A stretch of DNA of 64,000 nt from Rummeliibacillus sp963792445 (GTDB lineage Bacteria; Bacillota; Bacilli; Bacillales_A; Planococcaceae). Location of the stretch: contig CAWBWO010000017.1 of assembly GCA_963792445.1 (NCBI GenBank), forward strand, positions 62,001 to 126,000, given 5' to 3'. This document shows positions 50,681-59,796 of the stretch, piece after piece. How positions within the stretch are numbered: position 1 is the stretch's first letter; the number at the start of each line of letters is the position of its first letter. The translations under genes and the position numbers were made by a program. Under the pieces are notes generated by a model. That model did not search any database and was not told the origin of the DNA. It saw only the letters and a list, made by a program, of their open reading frames with translations.

Positions 50681-51250
50681 TCATTCTTCTTTACATTGTA
50701 TTATTTCGTGTTCAGTAATAATTTTTTCAATAGATATATCATAATCATCTCTCGGTATTTTTTCAACTAACTGTTTACTAAATGCTAATGAAATTGTCGG
50801 TTTTTTATAATCCACCAAAAAGCGATCATAATAGCCCCCACCAAAGCCAAGTCTGAAACCTTGTCTATCGTAAGCTAGTCCAGGAACAATTAAACAATCA
50901 ATTTGATTCTTCTCCACTTTAATTGTTTGTTGTGGAATGGGTTCAGAGAGATGCATATAGACAATTTCAAGTTGATCAAAAGATGTAATTTCATAAAATG
51001 TCATCAATCTTGTTTTCGATTCACATTTAGGTACGACAATCTTCTTTCCTTCGTTCCATAATGTTTTGATCAAACTCCATGTCTCAACTTCTGGAAATGA
51101 GGAGAGCGTAATACCGATCGTTTTTGAATTATTCACGTCCGGGTCATTTAGAAGTTGTTTATGTATAAGTTCAGATTTTTCTTTATAAGTATCTTGTGAA
51201 AGCATTTTCAATTCATTCATTATTATTTTACGAAGTTCTTTTTTATGCAT
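50681..51250 (-). CDS. yqgN: 5-formyltetrahydrofolate cyclo-ligase
   Basis: About 189 residues. ATP-dependent conversion of 5-formyl-THF to 5,10-methenyl-THF. N-terminal MHKKELRKIIMNELK with the ATP-contacting basic residues, VPGLAYDRQGFRLGFGGGYYDRFL near residue 130 holding the loop GFGGGYYDR. I chose ATG 51250, nine bases after AGAGGT; an ATG three codons upstream is also in frame. Complements folD and gcvT in folate metabolism. Confidence 0.9.
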   Translation of the reverse strand: MHKKELRKIIMNELKMLSQDTYKEKSELIHKQLLNDPDVNNSKTIGITLSSFPEVETWSLIKTLWNEGKKIVVPKCESKTRLMTFYEITSFDQLEIVYMHLSEPIPQQTIKVEKNQIDCLIVPGLAYDRQGFRLGFGGGYYDRFLVDYKKPTISLAFSKQLVEKIPRDDYDISIEKIITEHEIIQCKEE

Positions 51251-51280
51251 AGCACTCATACCTCTATTCTTTATAAAATG

Positions 51281-51311
51281 GAAAAGCCAAAACCACTAGG
51301 GGTTTTGGCAA
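51281..51311 (-). terminator. Terminator of rpmG
   Basis: GCCAAAACC / GGTTTTGGC hairpin with a short loop and TTTTCC tail on the minus strand. Confidence 0.75.
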
Positions 51312-51317
51312 TGAGCA

Positions 51318-51467
51318 TTACTTCGTTTCACGGTGAACTGTCATTTTGTGATCACGAGAACAATATTTTTTCAATTCAAGACGTTCTGGATTGTTACGTT
51401 TGTTTTTCTTTGAAATGTAGTTACGTTCACCACATTCAGTGCAAGCTAATGTAATATTAACGCGCAT
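51318..51467 (-). CDS. rpmG: 50S ribosomal protein L33
   Basis: A 49-residue protein too short for a length-filtered gene search. It starts MRVNITLACTECGERNY and ends KKYCSRDHKMTVHRETK. One CxxC pair is intact and the second pair is reduced to a single Cys, as in the RpmGA form of B. subtilis. Ribosome-binding site GGGAGGGATAAC before ATG 51467. Followed by its own terminator. Confidence 0.95.
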   Translation of the reverse strand: MRVNITLACTECGERNYISKKNKRNNPERLELKKYCSRDHKMTVHRETK

Positions 51468-51632
51468 TGTTATCCCTCCCACTCTATAAAGAATAAAATG
51501 TCTTAGTGAGCATGATTTATACGACTAAATTATTATATCATATATTGCAAAAAAATCTACAGTGATTTCTTAATAGAATTCCGTATGTTACAATGAATTC
51601 ACAACTATATATCCATCTTGAGGTGAATCACA

Positions 51633-52019
51633 ATGGACTTATCGCTCATTTTGATCATAGTGGGGATAATCATTTTTATTGCATCCTTTTTTGTAGGTAA
51701 TCAATCGAAACAATTAGAAAAAGATGTCGAAGAATTATCTCTTAACTTTTATCAAGAAACGCATCAATTAAAACGTCGTTTAAAAGCAGTAGAAGAAGAG
51801 TTATTAATTGAACCACAAATGACCTTTGGAAAACAAAAAAAGAATGTTAACCTTAAGGAAAATGCTAAAGTTACTATTCATGGCATTCATCAAATTCTAA
51901 TTAGCCAAGTGATGACTTTACATAAACAAGGCTATAACATCGATGAGATTAGTAAACGTTCTTCTCTAACACCTGAACAAATACAAGCCATCATCTCTTC
52001 TGGAGGCAACATCAAATGA
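51633..52019 (+). CDS. yqzD: Membrane-anchored coiled-coil protein (YqzD-like)
   Basis: A 128-residue protein with a transmembrane helix at 4–22, a coiled coil at about 25–60, and a C-terminal helix-turn-helix-like segment QGYNIDEISKRSSLTPEQIQAII. Its stop overlaps the start of the next gene. Position between rpmG and the pst genes matches yqzD. Function unknown; the layout resembles small membrane-tethered DNA- or division-associated proteins. Confidence 0.62.
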   Translation: MDLSLILIIVGIIIFIASFFVGNQSKQLEKDVEELSLNFYQETHQLKRRLKAVEEELLIEPQMTFGKQKKNVNLKENAKVTIHGIHQILISQVMTLHKQGYNIDEISKRSSLTPEQIQAIISSGGNIK

Positions 52020-52489
52020 TAAAATCAACATTACGTTCATTTGGAATTGGTGTTTTCTTAGCAGGGAGTATTATGGCCATTACAACTCAATTGAATTTAG
52101 ATGATTCAAACGTTCCATCTAAAACTTCGAATGGGAGCTCGAAAGATACAGTTGTTATAAAGAAAACGGAACTGAATGCATTAAAGGAAGAAGCAACTGA
52201 TGCAAAAGAACAGCTTGCGAAAATTCAAACAGATTACAATAATCTTAAGGCGGATCAAACAACTAAAAAAGATAATATCCAATCCTATACGCTGGTCATT
52301 AAAAGAGGAATGGGAACATCAGAAGTTAGTAAAGCTTTGAAAAACGGTGGCATTATAAAAGATGATGCGGAATTCGAACGATATATTATTAATCATGATC
52401 AAGCAAAATATATTCAAATTGGCGATTACAAACTTACTTCAGAAATGACAAATAAAGAAATTCTAAAAGTCATTACAAAACCTAAATAA
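52016..52489 (+). CDS. yqzC: MltG N-terminal-domain-like membrane protein (YqzC-like)
   Basis: A 157-residue protein with an N-terminal membrane segment (about 5–24), a coiled coil (50–82), and a C-terminal domain whose pattern LVIKRGMGTSEVSKALKNGG, DDAEFERYIIN, IQIGDYKLTSEMTNKEILKVI resembles the LysM-like first domain of the endolytic transglycosylase MltG (YceG). The catalytic domain of MltG is absent, so it is probably a peptidoglycan-binding or scaffold protein. Overlaps yqzD by four bases. Confidence 0.65.
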   Translation: MIKSTLRSFGIGVFLAGSIMAITTQLNLDDSNVPSKTSNGSSKDTVVIKKTELNALKEEATDAKEQLAKIQTDYNNLKADQTTKKDNIQSYTLVIKRGMGTSEVSKALKNGGIIKDDAEFERYIINHDQAKYIQIGDYKLTSEMTNKEILKVITKPK

Positions 52490-52536
52490 AAAAAAGATGT
52501 TTCAAAAGTGGTATCACTAATGAAACATCTTTTTTA
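52488..52536 (+). terminator. Terminator of yqzC
   Basis: AAAAAGATGTTTCA / TGAAACATCTTTTTT hairpin with a 20-base loop and a T-run. Confidence 0.8.
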
Positions 52537-52555
52537 ATTAAACAGTATTCTATTA

Positions 52556-52589
52556 TAAAAAGAGTTTCCAAAAGAAATTTTGGAAACTC
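52556..52589 (-). terminator. Terminator of phoU
   Basis: GAGTTTCCAAAA / TTTTGGAAACTC hairpin with a four-base loop and TTTTTATAAT on the minus strand. Confidence 0.88.
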
Positions 52590-52593
52590 ACTT

Positions 52594-53250
52594 TTATGAA
52601 TTTAACGTAAACCGTTTACCTTGTACTATAAAGAATAATGCTTCTGCTAAATTTGTAGCGTGATCTGCAGCTCGTTCAATATGTTTGCAAATTAACGCCA
52701 ATTGAATTGCCTTACCACTTGAATTTTCACTTGAGGCCATTTTCTCAAGTGCCGCCATTGTTTCACCATAGTACTTGTCAATTTGATCATCACGAAGAGC
52801 TATTTCTTTTGCTTTCACAACATCCTCATTAACAAAAGCACTAAGCATTTCTTTCAACATCAAAACAGTTAGTTGCCCCATTTCGCGGAATTGATTTTCA
52901 GGATACGGTTGTGGATTATTGCCAATACGAATTGTTTCTTTTCCAATACTTACCGCATAATCACCAATACGTTCCATATCTTGAGCAGCTCGTATTAATG
53001 CGACTAATCTCCGTAAATCTGTTGCTACTGGTTGTTGTTTTGTTATGACCAAAATAATTTCATCATGTAAATGTTCTTCCAAACGATTAATGAAACGATC
53101 TTGTTCAATAATAATAATTGCTCCGTCCACATCTTTATTAAAAAATACTTCAAGTGACTTTTCAAATGCATTAATTGAGCGTTCGCAAAGTTCTACTAAT
53201 AAGTTTTGGACGCGATTTAAATCTTTGTCAAAAGTTTCGCGAGGTGTCAT
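52594..53250 (-). CDS. phoU: Phosphate signalling protein PhoU
   Basis: A 218-residue protein made of two PhoU helical bundles. Each repeat has a metal-binding-type motif: DRFINRLEEHLHDE with DMERIGDYAVSIG in the first, and DDQIDKYYGE with KHIERAADHATNLAEA in the second. It normally couples the PstSCAB transporter to the phosphate-sensing kinase. It is 12 bases after pstB. The transporter permease and binding-protein genes are absent here. Confidence 0.94.
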   Translation of the reverse strand: MTPRETFDKDLNRVQNLLVELCERSINAFEKSLEVFFNKDVDGAIIIIEQDRFINRLEEHLHDEIILVITKQQPVATDLRRLVALIRAAQDMERIGDYAVSIGKETIRIGNNPQPYPENQFREMGQLTVLMLKEMLSAFVNEDVVKAKEIALRDDQIDKYYGETMAALEKMASSENSSGKAIQLALICKHIERAADHATNLAEALFFIVQGKRFTLNS

Positions 53251-53262
53251 TCTAATTCCTCC

Positions 53263-54090
53263 TTATCCAAATCTTCCAGAAATATAATCTTCAGTTCTGC
53301 GATCCGCTGGTGTTGAGAATAACTTGTTAGTCTTGTCAAATTCAATTACTTCCCCATTCAAGAAGAAAGCAGTTTTATCAGAAATACGTGCTGCTTGTTG
53401 CATATTGTGAGTTACTATAATAATGGAATAATTTTGTTTTAATTCTTGAACAAGTTCTTCTACTTTTAATGTAGAAATTGGGTCAAGAGCAGATGTTGGT
53501 TCATCCATCAGAATTACGTCTGGTTCAATTGCTAAACAACGAGCGATACAAATACGTTGTTGTTGCCCACCAGATAAACCATAAGCATTTTGGTTTAAGC
53601 GATCTTTTACATCATCCCAAATTGCTGCACCGCGTAAACTTTTTTCAACGATTTCATCTAATGCTTTTTTATTTCGAATACCGTGAATTCTTGGTCCATA
53701 AGCTATATTGTCATAGATTGATTTTGGAAATGGATTCGGTTTTTGGAAAACCATACCAACTCTTGTGCGTAATTCCTCAACTCTGTAGTTTTTGTCAAGA
53801 ATATTATTGTCACGATATATAATTTCGCCTGTAGTGTGAACTGTTGGTACAAGTTCAACCATACGATTTAAAGTTTTGATATATGTTGATTTACCGCAAC
53901 CAGATGGTCCGATAATCGCTGTTACATCATTTTCTAGAATATCAAGATTAATGTCTTTTAGTGCTTGTGACTCACCATACCATAAGTTTAAGTTTTGAGT
54001 TTTGTATACAGCCTGTTTCTTTTCTGTTTGAAGCACTTTTAAATCCTCCGATGTTTTTTCTTCTGATTCTCTAACTTGAACTTTTAACAT
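53263..54090 (-). CDS. pstB: Phosphate ABC transporter ATP-binding protein PstB
   Basis: A 275-residue ABC ATPase. An N-terminal extension of about 28 residues precedes the domain. Walker A GPSGCGKST is near residue 63, the PstB-specific MVFQKPNPFPKSIYDNIAYGP near 117, signature LSGGQQQR near 175 and Walker B LMDEPTSALD near 195. Only one pstB copy is present, with phoU downstream. pstS, pstC and pstA are not found upstream, so the ATPase is an orphan at this locus. Confidence 0.95.
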   Translation of the reverse strand: MLKVQVRESEEKTSEDLKVLQTEKKQAVYKTQNLNLWYGESQALKDINLDILENDVTAIIGPSGCGKSTYIKTLNRMVELVPTVHTTGEIIYRDNNILDKNYRVEELRTRVGMVFQKPNPFPKSIYDNIAYGPRIHGIRNKKALDEIVEKSLRGAAIWDDVKDRLNQNAYGLSGGQQQRICIARCLAIEPDVILMDEPTSALDPISTLKVEELVQELKQNYSIIIVTHNMQQAARISDKTAFFLNGEVIEFDKTNKLFSTPADRRTEDYISGRFG

Positions 54091-54769
54091 TTTTTATCCC
54101 CCTACTATTAATAACGTGTTTGGAATTTTTAAGATTATACTTTATAAGAAGGATCTCCCGCTTCGTTTTTAGATACTCTTTTTAAACAGAGATTTTATTC
54201 ATTGATGTATATCTTCGAGAACCATACAGTCACATCTCCTAATATAAGTACTACTAGTACAACCTTTTATCACCAAAATGTTTCCCAGGAAATGTGTATT
54301 TCCTACCTTAAGAAAATACGCGATTTTAAAATTCCAAGTGTGAATACGATGTAGCTAATTTGAGGATTATTGCATCAATATTCCTCCCTATAGTATTAAG
54401 AAATGAAGTATGCTAGAAGATTCATGATTAGAGTAAGGGTGAAGAGTGTAAATATATATCTTATCCTGCTTCACCATTAAAACCCGAGCACTTTTTCAAC
54501 CTAAATTTGAATGGAGTCTGTGAAATTTCAATCTAATTTCGCCGTAGATTCAACAGCAAGTGAAACAAATAATTTTTTTCACAGATTGCTCTTGAAACTG
54601 CAAGAACAATAAATTCTATCTTATTCAATAGGCTGGCATACATGTCTATAACTTCATGCTTTGTGTGCCTTCGCCAAAATGATTTGAATTGTTTTGTTAA
54701 TTACACTACATACTATAAAGCCGAAATGTTGAGGCTATATAAACGCAATGTTATTGATTATTATGTTTT
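54091..54769. other. Gene-free scar where pstSCA would be expected
   Basis: About 680 bases between the Pho box and pstB with no open frame that resembles pstS, pstC or pstA, or any other gene. A GGGAGGAATATTGATG string occurs on the minus strand near 54380 but the frame stops after one codon. The sequence is AT-rich and looks like decayed DNA. Confidence 0.6.
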
Positions 54770-54786
54770 TGTAAATGTTTTGTAAA
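54770..54786 (-). promoter_or_regulatory. Pho box (PhoP-binding repeat)
   Basis: Minus strand TTTACA-AAACA-TTTACA, a direct repeat of TTTACA with an 11-bp period, as in PhoP~P binding sites of Bacillus. It lies about 95 bases downstream of the pbpA terminator and 680 bases upstream of pstB, where the pst promoter lies in B. subtilis. Confidence 0.65.
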
Positions 54787-54879
54787 TTTCGGGAGATAGT
54801 ATGGAAATTAAATGGAGCTTTATCAAGTTATTTCTATGATTTATTATGTTCATTTATTTCTTAATAATTCTTTAAGAAG

Positions 54880-54914
54880 TAAAAAAGCACCGCGATGGCT
54901 AATCACGGTGCTTT
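54880..54914 (-). terminator. Terminator of pbpA
   Basis: AAAGCACCG / CGGTGCTTT hairpin followed on the minus strand by six T residues. Confidence 0.85.
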
Positions 54915-54953
54915 GTATAATATAGAAGAAACTCATTATTTTTTTCACCAACA

Positions 54954-57140
54954 TTATTGTCCGTTATTGTTCTTAGCATTTTTTGTTGGTTTTGTAATGG
55001 CTTCCCCTACTGTTTCTTTATTGTCTTTAATATATTTCTTTTGTAAAGAGAAATACGTATCAACAGCTTGACGAGCAATAATATTATTAATAGATGTGTA
55101 CATTTGGCTTGTTGTAACCCATGGAACAACTACGGCATAGGCGATTTCTGGATTTTTAAAAGGTGCAAATCCGATATGGGTAATATTCAATGTTTGAGTA
55201 CCATATGCAGATTTTTTTGGTCCATAGTATACTACTTCGGCTGTTCCTGTTTTACCAGCAGCATCAAATTTAGCGTCACGGAAATAAGAAGCTGCAGAAC
55301 CTTGATTACCAAAGTACACTCGGTGCATCCCTTGTTTTACGTGATCTATTTCATATGGAGAGTTATTGATTGTATTTAAAACTTTTGGTCCTAGTTCTTC
55401 TACAATTGGTCCTAGTTTTTTTCCATCAACTGAAGGTTCACGAATTTCTTTTGCTAGATGGGGTTGAATTCGCTTTCCTCCATTTGCGATTGTTGAAACA
55501 TATTGTGCAAGTTGAAGCGGTGTAAACGTATCGTATTGGCCTATAACTAAGTCAAGCAGTTTACCTGAGATGGTTTCTTCCCCTTTGAAACCTGTAAATT
55601 CTCCTGGTAAGTCAATACCTGTATCGACACCTAAACCAAATTGTGCATAAGAGTTGCGGATTTTTGTAAAATCATTTGCTTTTACTCTTAAACCGGCATT
55701 TGGAACGTAATTAACACCAGCTATTTTCATGGCTGTTTTAAACATATATACGTTTGATGAACGTTCCAAGGCTGTTAAATCATCTAAATAAATAGCGCCT
55801 GAGCGGTTGAAAATAGATGATTTCGTTGCTGTACCAGCAATCTTAATTGGTTCATCAAGTAATACTTGTCCAGGTGTTATTGCATGTAAGGAATACCCTG
55901 TTAATAATGTAGCTGGCTTAACAACTGACCCTACTTCATATGCAGAAGTAAAATTACCAATTGAATAGTCGTTCACAACCGTTCGGCCACTTGGATCCGT
56001 ATCTAATTTTTTACCGACCATTGATAATATTTCACCTGTATTTGGGTCCATCATAACGAGAAAAGCTCGATCTAACAAACTTGAAGCACCAGAAGATTTA
56101 GCTTGTAATAACTGATCTGTCACAATTTTTTCTAATTTTGATTGAAGTTGACTGTCTATTGTCAATATAAGATCGTTACCAGGTTCACCACTAAAAGTAG
56201 TTTTCGTTTCAACAACTTGGCCTTTACCATTGGTTGCATTTTTTACGACGGCCTTTTGACCTTGTAATAATTCTTCATATTGGGATTCAATATAACTTTT
56301 CCCTACACGGTCATTACGGGAATAGCCACGTGCTAAATAGTAGTCTAATTTATCTTTCGGAATCCCTTCAGATGGAGTAGTTGTACTTCCTAAAATACTT
56401 AAATCTGAATTTTTAACCCGTGCCCAGTCTGTTGTTGTATTGACATTCGGTAACTCGTTTAAATGCTCGGAAACAACAGCAAATTCCTTATCACTTACAT
56501 TATCGCTTTTAATAATTTGAGGAGATAAATTGTAACCTGCTAGCATTTTGCTATAGATTGCTAGAACTTGTATGTCTTTTTTTGTAAAACTATTCAATTC
56601 TTCATTTGTAATTCGTGCTCGAACTAAATCATCTAATTTTTTTTGTTTGTCTGAAGCTGTTAATTTTTCATTTTTGTTAATGGCATTTTGCTCTTTTTTT
56701 GAAACTTTCGCATACGCCGCATCTTTATGTAGCGTAATCCAATAATCTTGTTTATCTCGTAAAGCTAATTTACTTGTATCCATTTTAATTAGATCTGACA
56801 ATTTTTTAGCTGTATTCAACATTTCTTCATTCGTTGTTGTTTGAAGCTTTGTATACGTAATCGCATTTTTGGGCTTATTATCTACCAATACTCGTCCTTG
56901 TCGGTCAAAAATCCGCCCGCGTGGAACGCTTGTATTAACAGTTACTTCTTCTGTTTGCTCTAATGCTCTTACATAGTCATCCCCTTTTACAATTTGCATA
57001 TACCCTAATCGTAAAATCAGGATTGAAAACAACATGAAAATCGAGAAGAATAGTACATTCATACGAAAAGAAAGATTTGCGCGCTGTTTTGCTTTTACAT
57101 TCGATGCTCGTTTCTTTGAATTTTTATTTTTTTGTCGCAA
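54954..57140 (-). CDS. pbpA: Class B penicillin-binding protein 2 (PbpA)
   Basis: A 728-residue transpeptidase for cell elongation. A cytoplasmic basic tail, one transmembrane helix (about 27–48), then a dimerisation domain with VPRGRIFDRQGRVL near 72. The transpeptidase domain has the active-site SVVK in YEVGSVVKPAT near 405, SSN near 462 and KTGT in DAAGKTGTAEV near 630. B. subtilis has pbpA at the same place beside pst. Probable partner of a RodA-type glycosyltransferase. Confidence 0.94.
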   Translation of the reverse strand: MRQKNKNSKKRASNVKAKQRANLSFRMNVLFFSIFMLFSILILRLGYMQIVKGDDYVRALEQTEEVTVNTSVPRGRIFDRQGRVLVDNKPKNAITYTKLQTTTNEEMLNTAKKLSDLIKMDTSKLALRDKQDYWITLHKDAAYAKVSKKEQNAINKNEKLTASDKQKKLDDLVRARITNEELNSFTKKDIQVLAIYSKMLAGYNLSPQIIKSDNVSDKEFAVVSEHLNELPNVNTTTDWARVKNSDLSILGSTTTPSEGIPKDKLDYYLARGYSRNDRVGKSYIESQYEELLQGQKAVVKNATNGKGQVVETKTTFSGEPGNDLILTIDSQLQSKLEKIVTDQLLQAKSSGASSLLDRAFLVMMDPNTGEILSMVGKKLDTDPSGRTVVNDYSIGNFTSAYEVGSVVKPATLLTGYSLHAITPGQVLLDEPIKIAGTATKSSIFNRSGAIYLDDLTALERSSNVYMFKTAMKIAGVNYVPNAGLRVKANDFTKIRNSYAQFGLGVDTGIDLPGEFTGFKGEETISGKLLDLVIGQYDTFTPLQLAQYVSTIANGGKRIQPHLAKEIREPSVDGKKLGPIVEELGPKVLNTINNSPYEIDHVKQGMHRVYFGNQGSAASYFRDAKFDAAGKTGTAEVVYYGPKKSAYGTQTLNITHIGFAPFKNPEIAYAVVVPWVTTSQMYTSINNIIARQAVDTYFSLQKKYIKDNKETVGEAITKPTKNAKNNNGQ

Positions 57141-57261
57141 TGTTTTTTAGCCCCCTTTCCGCTTAAATACACAATTAGTAGTATATCATTTTTCCAACAC
57201 AAAAAAAATAATCGATTGGATTAAAATTGATGATTCTCGAAAATCGAAAAAAGATCTGATC

Positions 57262-57291
57262 GAGCCGCTTCAGCTTTTAATATAAAAAAAG
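57262..57291. repeat. Short copy of the end of the gcvT-leader repeat
   Basis: The 19-base string GCTTTTAATATAAAAAAAG is shared exactly with 40890–40908. It also follows a minus-strand terminator T-run here and continues AAAGCTGAAGCGGCTCG, like the start of the GC-rich repeat. The rest of the element is absent. Confidence 0.4.
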
Positions 57292-57325
57292 CACGCATCT
57301 TACTGACGTGTAAGATACGTGCTTT
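57284..57325 (-). terminator. Terminator of sodA
   Basis: AAAGCACG-ATCTTAC type arms around ACGTCA, followed on the minus strand by seven T residues. Confidence 0.85.
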
Positions 57326-57342
57326 GTTCCAGTTTGGTTGGA

Positions 57343-57951
57343 TTATTTTGCAGCAGCGAAACGTTCTGCAACTTTGTCCCAGTTTACAACATTCCAGAAT
57401 GCTGAAATGTAGTCAACACGAACATTTTGATATTTCAAGTAGTATGCATGTTCCCAAACATCAAGGCCTAGTAAAGGTGTTTTGCCTTCCATGATTGGAG
57501 AGTCTTGGTTTGGAGTAGAAGAAATTTCTAATTCGCCGTTTGCTAATGATAACCAAGCCCAGCCTGAACCGAAGCGAGATTTAGCAGCTGCAGAGAATTG
57601 ATCTTTGAAAGCATCGAATGAACCAAATTTAGCATCGATTGCTTCAGCAAGTTCGCCAGTTGGTTGACCGCCAGCATTAGGTGCTAATGATTCCCAGAAT
57701 AATGAGTGGTTAGCGTGACCGCCACCATTGTTACGTACAGCTGTACGAACTTCTTCTGGAACTGCATCTAAGTTTGCAATTACTTCTTCAACTGATTTAC
57801 CTTCGAATTCTGATTTACCAGCTAAAGCATCATTTAAACCAGTAACATATGTGTTATGGTGTTTATCATGATGGATTTCCATAGTTTTTGCGTCGATATG
57901 TGGTTCTAATGCATCAAATGCGTAAGGTAAGTTTGGTAATTCAAATGCCAT
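57343..57951 (-). CDS. sodA: Superoxide dismutase (Mn type)
   Basis: A 202-residue cytosolic enzyme. Metal ligands: H in LEPHIDAKTMEIHHDKHH (two of them near residues 17–31), Asp and His in LLGLDVWEHAYYLKY near 160–168. The motif GSGWAWLS with DVWEHAYY is typical of Mn enzymes. Good GGAGG ribosome-binding site. It removes superoxide by dismutation. Confidence 0.97.
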   Translation of the reverse strand: MAFELPNLPYAFDALEPHIDAKTMEIHHDKHHNTYVTGLNDALAGKSEFEGKSVEEVIANLDAVPEEVRTAVRNNGGGHANHSLFWESLAPNAGGQPTGELAEAIDAKFGSFDAFKDQFSAAAKSRFGSGWAWLSLANGELEISSTPNQDSPIMEGKTPLLGLDVWEHAYYLKYQNVRVDYISAFWNVVNWDKVAERFAAAK

Positions 57952-58081
57952 AATAAAATTTCCTCCTCGAAATTAAGTAATATTTAACTACATCACTTAG
58001 ATTAGCAAATTTTAGATAATCGTTCAAATATTATTAATTATTTTTTTGAAATTCAGCCTTTTGACTGAGCTTTCACTCATA

Positions 58082-58561
58082 TTAAATGGCTAAAATAAAT
58101 ATTATAATCATCACGATTTGTACAATTCCCTTTGTCACAATTGACGTCAAAAATCCAACAAGAGATCCAACGCCAGATTTTAAAGCTCCCTTAAAGGAAC
58201 TCTTTGAAAATATTAATTCAGCGATTACTGCGCCAATGAACGGACCTACTAAAATACCAACAATCGGTATAATAAAAGGACCTACTATTAATCCAATCGT
58301 ACTCCCCCATAATCCCGCATCGCTTCCACCAAATCTTTTTACGCCAAAGGCATTGGATAACATGTCTGCTCCAAATAATAAAATTGTAAATAAGCTTTCA
58401 GCAACCCAAAACCACCAATGAAACTCTCCAAATCCATGGAAAAGTGCATGGATGATGAATCCTAAAAAGATAAATAAAACAGAAGGAATCACAGGATAAA
58501 TGAGTCCAATAAATGCAATAACAAAACTAATTATAATAAGTGTCCATGAGATGTATTCCAC
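58082..58561 (-). CDS. yqgC: DUF456 membrane protein (YqgC-like)
   Basis: A 159-residue, four-to-five-helix membrane protein. It has the Gly-rich family core GLWGSTIGLIVGPFIIPIVG, then LVGPFIGAVIAELI, ending in a long hydrophobic helix. Next to sodA as in B. subtilis. Function unknown. Confidence 0.82.
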   Translation of the reverse strand: MEYISWTLIIISFVIAFIGLIYPVIPSVLFIFLGFIIHALFHGFGEFHWWFWVAESLFTILLFGADMLSNAFGVKRFGGSDAGLWGSTIGLIVGPFIIPIVGILVGPFIGAVIAELIFSKSSFKGALKSGVGSLVGFLTSIVTKGIVQIVMIIIFILAI

Positions 58562-58800
58562 AACTAGCCCCCTTACTCAAGAATTTATAAGACTTAACCA
58601 TTACAATTTATTACTACCATTTATATTCCCATCAAAACAAAAAAAACGCCAATCTTATGAAGTATTTTGATCAAACTTTTCAGTATCCTAAAAGCAAGAC
58701 AGATGTTTGAATGATTAATTAAACTTAATTTAGTAATGCCAAAGTAGTTATTCATATCACCATAATTTCCATGTTACTATACTAAATGGAGGTTATTGAA

Positions 58801-59313
58801 ATGAAAATTAACCATTGGCAATTATTCAAAGACAGCATTACAAATCCTAAAAAACTTGCTGCATATAGACTATTACCTATTGGAAAAGTAATTCAATACG
58901 TTTTACTACTTGTACTCTTTGTGACCATTGTTTCTTTTATACAATTCTTGACTGGTTTTGGATTAGAATCTAGTAGAATAGAAGGTTTAAAGGAATTTGT
59001 AAATGAAATCAAATGGTTAATTTACCCTTTTGGCTTGCTATTATTATTTATTATTAATTCGTTTTCTTTATTTGTTCAAATCAGTATTTATGCAATTGTC
59101 GGATTAGGTATTCTCAAATACATGAAAAAGCGTGGAGAATATAGACATATTTGGCGTACAACCGCACTTTCTGTGACTTTGTCAACCATTATCACGACAC
59201 TGTCAGTTTTTCTCCCAGTTAATGCTCGTTTCATTTCTAGCCTTGGGATTGCTATTACGGCGATTTACTTAGTACTTGCATGTACAAAATATCCAAATCA
59301 ACCAAAAAAATAA
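58801..59313 (+). CDS. yqgB: DUF1189-like membrane protein (YqgB-like)
   Basis: About 170 residues with four transmembrane segments. The N-terminal FKDSITNPKKLAAYR matches the DUF1189 motif FxxS(I/L)xxPkklaxxR. Starts at ATG 58801 after GGAGG; an ATG five codons upstream overlaps the ribosome-binding site. B. subtilis yqgB occupies this place but is longer. Confidence 0.72.
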   Translation: MKINHWQLFKDSITNPKKLAAYRLLPIGKVIQYVLLLVLFVTIVSFIQFLTGFGLESSRIEGLKEFVNEIKWLIYPFGLLLLFIINSFSLFVQISIYAIVGLGILKYMKKRGEYRHIWRTTALSVTLSTIITTLSVFLPVNARFISSLGIAITAIYLVLACTKYPNQPKK

Positions 59314-59365
59314 GGTCTGAATCTCTTTCTTTTTCATATATTAGTGGAAAAGGGAGGGATTTTTT

Positions 59366-59701
59366 TTGAGAGTACTAGTTTCCGCACTGATCATTTTAAT
59401 ATGTGCTTATTTTATAAAAGTAGATTTAATTGAAGGAACGATTTCAAAAGCAGATTTTTATACAGCTCCAAAACAATGTGAAAAACATACAGATGAAATT
59501 CAAACAGTTACAGTTACAACTGCTGCAGGTGACACATGGGAATCATTATTTGCGTTATATCCCGCTGAAAATATAACATTTGCGGACAGACTTGAACTTG
59601 TATATAAATTAAATCCACATCTTCTAAAACAGAGCTTTAAACCGAATGAACAAGTGGTATTACCTTTCCGTATAAAAAATGCTAATTCATGTACAAAATA
59701 A
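59366..59701 (+). CDS. yqfZ: Membrane-anchored LysM-like protein (YqfZ-like)
   Basis: A 111-residue protein starting at TTG 59366 after GGGAGGG. An N-terminal hydrophobic segment (3–17) and a C-terminal LysM-like domain (VTVTTAAGDTWESLFALYP ... LVYKLNPHLLKQSFKPNEQVVLP). Two Cys flank the domain (QCEKH, NSCTK). It lies directly upstream of ispG, as yqfZ does. Probably cell-wall associated. Confidence 0.72.
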   Translation: MRVLVSALIILICAYFIKVDLIEGTISKADFYTAPKQCEKHTDEIQTVTVTTAAGDTWESLFALYPAENITFADRLELVYKLNPHLLKQSFKPNEQVVLPFRIKNANSCTK

Positions 59702-59796
59702 ACAGTTTGTGTTTAATTCTTGTCAATTTCTTTAAAACACTGATAGAATAGTTTAGAGTGATGGCTAATTAAAAGCCAACGAAGGAGAGAGTTTTC

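Noticed and set aside
54091..54769. Degenerate transposase or pstS fragment in the gap upstream of pstB
   Set aside because: All frames are short and none of the translations gave a recognisable stretch.
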